NCBI GenBank assembly: GCA_007922195.1
Contig: ML681989.1
Coordinates: forward strand, 49,268,661 to 49,332,660
Source: Podocnemis expansa
Lineage: Eukaryota > Chordata > Testudines > Podocnemididae
Direction: 5' to 3'
Length of the DNA: 64,000 nt
A program made the translations under genes and the position numbers. Below are positions 57,905 through 64,000 of this stretch, in pieces. Position 1 is the stretch's first letter, and the number at the start of each line of letters is the position of its first letter. The notes under the pieces are model-generated. The model saw only the letters and a list, made by a program, of their open reading frames with translations, was not told the DNA's origin and did no database searches.

Positions 57905-58552
57905 CTGAGAGACTCTGCTCCGACAGAGTTAGGGAGATATTGGTGGACAGTAGGAGAACTTCCACTAGGTGAAACTACTCAGCTAAGTGGAGACGGTTTT
58001 CCCTTTGGGCCAGGGAAAGAGGGGTGATACCAGAGTCAGCCCCCTGCCACTTGATATTCAACTATCTGTTAACCCTCAAGGATAAGGGCTTATTAACTTC
58101 CTCTCTATGGGTTCATCTAGCAGCAATTTCAGCCCTTCATAGGAAAGTGGAAGGGACCCCAGTCTTCTCTCACCCAACCACCATGTGGTTCCTGAAAGGT
58201 ATTGACAGGGTATACCCGCAACCTCAAGCCCCCACTCCTCAACTCTGTTGCCATTGCAGAGAGGAAAAGAGGACAATCACTGACAACACAGTGCATTTCC
58301 AAACAGATAGTGAACTGTATTAAAGACTGCTACAGAAGGTCGGGTACATCCCTCCTGGGAGAGTCTGAGTCCACTCGACCAGAGCCCAGGCTTCTTCTAT
58401 GGCTTTCTTGGTGCAGGTCCCGATCCAGGAAATCTGCAGGGCAGCCATGTGGTCATTGGTGCATACTTTCATGATGCGCTACGCTATTGTCCAAAAGGCA
58501 AGAGCGGATGCTCAGTTGGCAAGAGCCGTACTCAGTGTGGGTAAGCTGTAAC
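57905..58552 (+). pseudogene. DIRS copy 2 tyrosine recombinase, internally deleted
   Basis: The N-terminal part keeps RLCSDRVREILVDSRR-like sequence, then LIFNYLLTLKDKG, LWVHLAAISALHRKVEG and VFSHPTTMWFLKG. At about 58245 it jumps to the C-terminal part (KQIVNCIKDCYRRSGTS, ESTRPEPRL, and HTFMMRYA in a third frame). The segment corresponding to copy 1's VAITSARRVSEL is absent, so the first catalytic Arg is lost. Confidence 0.78.
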
Positions 58553-58582
58553 TCTGCTCACCATCCTGGGTATGGCTAGCAG

Positions 58583-58680
58583 TCACCTGTAACTGAATGA
58601 TCTGAGCAGCACTCAAAGAAAAACGGCAAGTTACCGAGGTAACCATCTTTCTTCAAGATGGGCTGCTCACATGCATTCAG
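58583..58680 (+). repeat. DIRS copy 2 internal complementary region
   Basis: CACCTGTAACTGAATGATCT followed by GAGCAGCACTCAAAG is the reverse complement of the left terminus at 50630-50665; GTAACCATCTTTCTTCAAGA followed by TGGGCTGCTCACATGCATTC is the reverse complement of the right terminus at 58828-58870. The two halves are directly adjacent. This two-part complement to both ends is the hallmark of DIRS elements. Confidence 0.88.
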
Positions 58681-58922
58681 ATCCCTCCCACCGTCTCCGC
58701 TAACTGGAGATGGTGAAAAAAAGGGACTGGGAGGGTCAGGGTCAGGGTGTTGGCCACTGACCCTGACCTGATAGATGAGGGCTAAAAGAGCACTATGCAC
58801 TGTGGCATGTAGACACCTGTAACTGAATGTATGTGAGCAGCCCATCTCGAAGAAGGATGGTTACATTGATAACCCACCGTTTTCCTTCCCTGGATGCAGG
58901 CAGTTGCCATGTTGAAGGGGGT

Positions 58923-59062
58923 TATGTTCTCTGTTTCCAAAGGGGTAGCCGTGTTAGACTAGTCCAGCTAAAAAAACAAGGAGTCATGTGACACTTAAAG
59001 ACTAACATTTATTTTTCGCATGAGCTTTCGTGGGAGAAAATCCCACTTTGTATGCTCTCTGT
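58923..59062. mobile_element. Penelope 3'-end insertion with 12-bp TSD
   Basis: Insert 58935-59050 (116 bp) runs from CCAAAGGGGTAGCCGTGTTA to GGGAGAAAATCCCACTTTG, only the terminal part of the Penelope family. Flanks TATGTTCTCTGT and TATGCTCTCTGT match at 11 of 12. Confidence 0.8.
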
Positions 59063-61669
59063 AACACACAGGAATCCCTGAAAACCTTCTCAGCACAACT
59101 CATTTAAATGACAGGAAAGGACCAAGAGACATTGGGATGCTGCCCCCTCCCCCCATCACAGTTAGTGCTTTACTTTTTTAAAATTATATATAAGTATACA
59201 AACATCACATCATCTAATGTACAGAACAGTTCCTGTAAAGTTTTGCCTTCAGCAAAATTGTTTTTATGGGACTGAGAAGGGGGATGGGACACAGCCTCAG
59301 GAAGATATTTCAAATGTGCCAGGAGCTGTTTTGTACAGTGAACGCTCTGTATTCTGCTCTGACAATCCATTCCTGTTTCTTGTGATTGTCTTCTTCCACC
59401 ACAGCATTGTAAGATGTCAGATAAACAAGTGTTCCTTGCCAGAGTAAAGCTCTAGAAGAGAGAACAGATCAAACAGCGTTTCCCCTTCTGCGTGCATCCC
59501 CGCCCACTGAACGACATCCACAGTCATCAGTACATACAGGCCTGCTCTAGTTATGCTCAGTCAAAGCTCCAAGTCCTCTGAGTCCCTGAATGGAGTGCAG
59601 AAGATTAAGTTTGGCGCACGCTGTTATTGATGGCAGCCTGGTGCCATTTTTTACAATCTATTAAGAATCAGTAAGCTAGACTAAAGCACTGAATATTCAC
59701 TGCCACCACCTCCTAAAGTGACATCCAGCCACATAAAACAGCCTAACAAGTGATAAATATTATTACGTCACTTGGATTGAAAGAGTGCCTAGAGGCTAGA
59801 AACAACCAGGGCACCCACCCATTGTGGCACTGTACACAAATGTAACTATAAGATATGATATGCTCTGCCCCAAGACCTTCCATTCTAAGTGTAAGATGCA
59901 GGCCAACAGATGGATACAACAACGAAAAGGGAAGCGTGCTAAGTAGAGTGAGTCAACCATATAAAACATATCTCCAACCCCATGGAAAATGATATCCCCC
60001 AGACTGGACATTAAAATAGGGGTACAAAACAGAATTCATGAGTACATCCTTTCTCCAGTGCCGACTCTTGAGTGTGCCATGTTCTGGCAGAAACGGACAC
60101 AGAGGAGGAGAATGACAGACACCATAGCAGTGCTTCTGTTTTGGAGACTGAGGAGGAGAATGTGTCAGCACATAGGAACGTGATCAGGAAGCATGAGATT
60201 GGGGGAATGGTACCTTTCTTTTCTTTTCTAGAAACCAAATCATGAGCTGCAGGTCCCGAAGTCATAATGAATGACAAGCAGGCATGGCTGCTTATAGTGA
60301 AAGCTCCGCCATATGACTTCTCTTTGCCAATCACCCACCAACCAGGGAGGAATACACTTATACCTATTACAATGAGAAAGTTTTGACATAAATATTAGAT
60401 GAAACCATAATTTGGTCTATAGATGTGTAATTTGTTTTACAAATATGGGGAGGCACTTCTTGCTTTGGAATGAATAAGGAATATCCTATCCAGGTTTGGT
60501 AAATGGAATAATCCTACTGCCTGTGCCGTGTATAAATACTACATATTATAGGTGGCTCGAGTAGCTCTGTCTATAGTTAGAGTTACCTAACACTTGCTAG
60601 TATAAGACCCTGTTTTTAGTTGTTCATGTTGTCAAATTTAAACAGGTTGGGCTGAACTTTTCCCTGCTAGGTGTCAGCCTCAGAGTGACTTTTGCAGGGT
60701 CGGGGGTGTATTTCAGTTCAAAGCAGTTTAGCTTTCTGAGAGTGAAGTGAGATGACAATATGTGCTTTTGCCATTGTTAAAAAAGAAATTGTATGTGTTC
60801 ATTTGCGTAACTAGAAAAGGTTTAAAATTCGGCAGGGCACTCAGCCTATTTTGAGGGATTTGCCGTCTGCTGGCCCTGGGAAAATCTACCCAAATTTGAT
60901 CAAGTTGTAAGCCTCTGAAAAAAATTTTTGCACATACCTGGTTGAGGCTGGTAAGATTGGCAGCTGAATTAATCAAAAATCCATATGCATTGAGCATGCT
61001 CCATCCCCCTCACAGTTCCTCTGTGCCAAGCAGGCTGTGCATGTACTATTCTCTCAAAGCAAATGAGAATGCTCCATCCCATGGATGCAGGGGCCAAGCT
61101 TTTCTACTGCTGGCTTTTGGACCCACTGTAGCACAGGAACTGAGAGCAGGGTGACTATCTTTCTGCTCTCAGTAGCCTGCGTGCTTGTACCATTTCGTGT
61201 GGAGAAGAGTGATAGATCTGAATGAAAAGGGGACAAGAGCTAACTCTGGGGTTGTGGTTGGTGGAGGGGGATAAATAGGGACAAAGAGAGAAGACAGAGT
61301 TGGTGCAGAGTTGGAAGAGGGAGAACATCCCATCTCTTCCTGAAGCCCCTCTCTTATTCACTACACATCTTCCAGCTGCTGCAGTAAATGAAGAGGGTTC
61401 CTACAGCCATCCACCTCATCCACTGCATGCCCCTGCTTCATTCTTGGACTAGGTTTAGCTTGTGCAGGGCCCTGACGAAAAAAGTGTATTTGATGTAGCC
61501 TAGGGTTAGGGTGTGACGTGCACCGGTCACAGGTTTTTCTCTTGTGGCTTTGTAGGTCTGATTAAGAGATTGGTGACACACACATATAGAAACATGCAAA
61601 ATTTATCTAAAAGCCAAATCCCAAGTATAAGCATAATTACACAAAACTAGCTACTTATAGCAAAACACT
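59063..61669. other. intergenic DNA, nothing recognised
   Basis: About 2.6 kb of AT-rich sequence. Short frames have no domain signature. Confidence 0.4.
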
Positions 61670-62008
61670 CCTTAGATCTGGGGTCTCAAACTTGTGGCCC
61701 ATGGGCCACATGCAGCCCCTAAAGTTTTTTCCTGTGGCCCGCAATGACACTTAGAATGTCTCAAATAATTGATATGCAAAACTTAGTGTGTTTACTTACT
61801 TGCTCTTTGTCTGCTTGATGATACCCCCATCTTGAAAGGAAGTGATTCGTCCTTATTCTTGGCATATATGTGTTACTCTTCAGTTTTTCATTTTGACTAT
61901 ACTTTGTATCATGGTATGAAAAGCTTTCAGTGGTGTGGCCCTGAGGCTAACATACTAGTCTTCATGCGGCCCTTGTGGTGATTGGCATTTGAGCCCTCTG
62001 CCTTAGAT
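61670..62008. mobile_element. hAT element, GGGGTCTCAAAC family, perfect TSD
   Basis: Element 61678-62000 (323 bp) starts CTGGGGTCTCAAACTTG and ends GGCATTTGAGCCCTCTG, flanked on both sides by CCTTAGAT (61670-61677, 62001-62008). Inside are GTGGCCCATGGGCCAC and CATGCGGCCCTTGTGG. Same family as 23680-23860. Confidence 0.85.
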
Positions 62009-63207
62009 GGTACATATGTATTGCCTTAGGCCATTGCATAAGAAAACAAGCCTGGATGCTGGCACACGTACAATCTTGTGCATACTCACAATCTTGTGAA
62101 GACAGATAACAGCAAAGTGAGAAGCAAAGAAAAAGTAAGTGGAGTTCACTACAAAAGGGCTGGTTCGTACTCAGGCTTCCATCATTTGTTATTCCCTCAG
62201 CTACCAACAAGGGGTTGTTCCTACCATCTTGTTTATGCCCTTTTTCCATACCTTCCCCCCCCTCACTGTATCTGATACATTTTCAGTGCCCTGTCCATGT
62301 GTTGCACTCCAGCCGGATGTAGTTACACTTCTGACAATTGATACCTCATTTCACTTGTGCCAATTAATAGCCCAATAGCTGTGATGTCATTGTGGTTGCT
62401 TCATGGTTATGTTTATCCATGTATACCCCAAAACCCTCTAGAAATCCATTAGGTTAAGCTTCCATGCTGTAGTTGGTTATCACAAGTTACTCTTTGCAAA
62501 ATCTTATGACCTCAGGTCAAGCACTTGTGCTAAGGTTTCTACTGCAACTTGCTTCGTCCTCAGCCTGCCTATAGCATGTGTGTCCTCCTGCTTGCATTCA
62601 GCTGTCTTATATTAGTAAAGCAATCTTGCACATAAAATATAACTTGAGCTTGCTCCTGCAGGATCAGGTAATGGGTCACATGGTAACAGTAAGCCGGTAA
62701 TTAAAGATTCCCTCATAATACAGTTTATTAAATCAAAGATGTCTGGAAATCGAAGGTATATAACAACATTAGACATACATGCCATGTTCGAGTGACATGC
62801 AGAAGCCCTGGCCAGAGGCACACCATCAGAGCAACAAGTCAAACATAATGTCAGTGGTCTCATGTGAGTGAGAACTGAAGCCCTACCAAAATGTTGGACA
62901 GACAACTAGACACCTTCGAATATAAGTGCCTTAAAAAGATTCTGGGCTTTGGATGGAAAGACTTCATCACAGCCAAAGAGAGTTGAGACATCACCAACCA
63001 GCAGCTGATTTTCTCTAGAGTCAGAACGAAGCACTGGACATATCTGTGGGTATCTTTGCTGGATAGCAACGCGCAGCCTCTCCCAGCTGTCAACCAACTG
63101 GTGTGAAGAAATAAAGATGCCAAAGAGAAATCTTAAGAAGACCCCACAACCCACAGCAGAATAGTTGATCTTCACATCATAGGGCAAATGACTGCAAGGA
63201 ATGGAAT
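62009..63207. other. intergenic DNA, nothing recognised
   Basis: No gene or nameable repeat end. Two overlapping minus frames at 62860-63187 have no recognisable domain. Confidence 0.4.
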
Positions 63208-64000
63208 GGTGGGTTACTTGCCAGGAACTGTCCTCCTTCGAGATGGGCTGCTCGGATACATTCAGTAACAGGCGTAAGGGCCACAGGCACGATTGGTTGG
63301 AAACTCTTTTGCCCTAGCCTGTCAGGAAGGGGCAGGTGTCCACTGCCCCCCCCCCCCCCCGCCACCCTGTAGCTATATATGTGGCTGCTGCCTGGCTCCT
63401 CCTCAGTCCCTAAAAGTCACCAACTCTGGGATGGTGGGAAGGTTGTGAATAAATCCGAGCAGCCCATCTCGAAGCAGGACGGTTACTGGTAAGTAACCCA
63501 CTGTTCTTCAAGTGCTGCTTGGATACATTCAGTAATAGGTGACTGCTAGCTGTGCTGATGGATGGTGGGTGGAGTTGGTTCTTTCCCACCTTCAGCACAG
63601 CGACTCCCACAAGGCTCAGTGACTCGGGCCATGGAAAAAGTCTAGCAGAAGTACCCAGGGTATTGTTGTAAGGACCGAGGCCCAGGTAAGAGGAAGACCG
63701 TAAAGTAGAACAGTCTGACCTAAGAGTGAAGACGAAAGGCCAACATAGTTTAAGTGCTCCCTGACCTACAAACGGCAGGGGCAATGACAGCCTAAGGTCA
63801 CCTTGTCATAGAAAATGAAAATGAAAAACGGAGTTACCAAATCATGATAGGCAAGGCCTGCATCACTCGAGAGCTGCCTGATGTGTAGGCAAGAGGAGCA
63901 GTGAGGTTCTAACATCATCTTATTGAAAGGCATCAGCAAAACGCAAACATCAAGCCATGAATGGCTAGACATTCACAAACAGAACCCTGGGCAGTTGGCG
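63208..64000 (-). mobile_element. DIRS element, copy 3, right end only in window
   Basis: On the + strand GGTGGGTTACTTGCCAGGAA and CGAGATGGGCTGCTCGGATA open the right terminal repeat, and an internal complementary region lies at about 63445-63545 (GAGCAGCCCATCTCGAAGCA then TTCAAGTGCTGCTTGGATAC and ATTCAGTAATAGGTGACTGC). The layout matches copy 1's right end at 40690-41035. Beyond it I cannot recognise recombinase coding sequence, so this may be a non-autonomous version; the rest is outside the window. Confidence 0.7.

Larger units (their letters stand above)
50630..58882 (+). mobile_element. DIRS-type retrotransposon, copy 2
   Basis: Begins CTTTGAGCGCTGCTCACATC (left terminal repeat) and ends CATCTCGAAGAAGGATGGTT plus ACCCACCGTTTT (right terminal repeat). 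In between are gag, RT, an RNase H remnant, tyrosine recombinase and an internal complementary region (58583-58680). It is interrupted by a CR1 (51399-54073), an hAT element (54501-54941) and a GC-rich element (about 57011-57902). Its orientation is opposite to copy 1. Confidence 0.88.

Noticed and set aside
1..64000. tRNA, rRNA or other structural RNA genes, and endogenous viral genes
   Set aside because: No cloverleaf with boxes A and B, no rRNA-like stretch and no retroviral gag, pol or env coding region was recognised.

Overview
The window looks like nuclear DNA of a sauropsid, most likely a turtle. The repeat mix points there: CR1 LINEs, Penelope-like elements, DIRS-type tyrosine-recombinase retrotransposons, many small hAT elements and a GGCTATGTCCAC-ended MITE family. 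The species assignment is inference. Nothing looks prokaryotic or viral. One run of 400 N (45154-45553) marks an assembly gap.

The only host gene part I can support is the last coding exon of the tetraspanin TSPAN7 on the + strand (22087-22155). It encodes 22 residues ending ITANQYEMV and a stop, and is followed by about 0.9 kb of 3' UTR. If no other exon lies upstream in the window, positions 1-22086 are the gene's last intron and everything after about 23.1 kb is downstream intergenic DNA.

Intron, 1-22 kb: a decayed non-LTR RT fragment (2.2 kb), a 549-bp Penelope palindrome with a 13-bp target duplication (8.1-8.7 kb), three MITEs (9.5, 12.5 and 21.2 kb), several hAT elements with 8-bp duplications, and a CR1 split by a Penelope palindrome, itself split by an hAT element that holds another Penelope fragment (17.0-20.5 kb).

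Downstream, 23-40 kb: small hAT insertions, a possible solo LTR, a 46-bp Penelope micro-insertion with a 16-bp duplication, a 1.5-kb Penelope copy with recognisable RT and GIY-YIG regions (26.5-28.0 kb), a GC-rich hAT-like region, and DIRS termini without coding regions (37.4-38.9 kb).

DIRS block, 40.5-58.9 kb: two roughly 8-9 kb DIRS copies lie head to head (copy 1 minus, copy 2 plus). Both keep inverted terminal repeats and the internal complementary region diagnostic of DIRS elements. Copy 1 sits in a small hAT-like element and is interrupted by a 2.7-kb MITE-ended element with a GC-rich interior and by an LTR-like insert. Copy 2 is interrupted by a CR1 (itself cut by a MITE), an hAT element and a relative of the same GC-rich element. 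A third DIRS end starts at 63.2 kb and runs off the window. All transposon reading frames are broken, so none of these copies looks autonomous.
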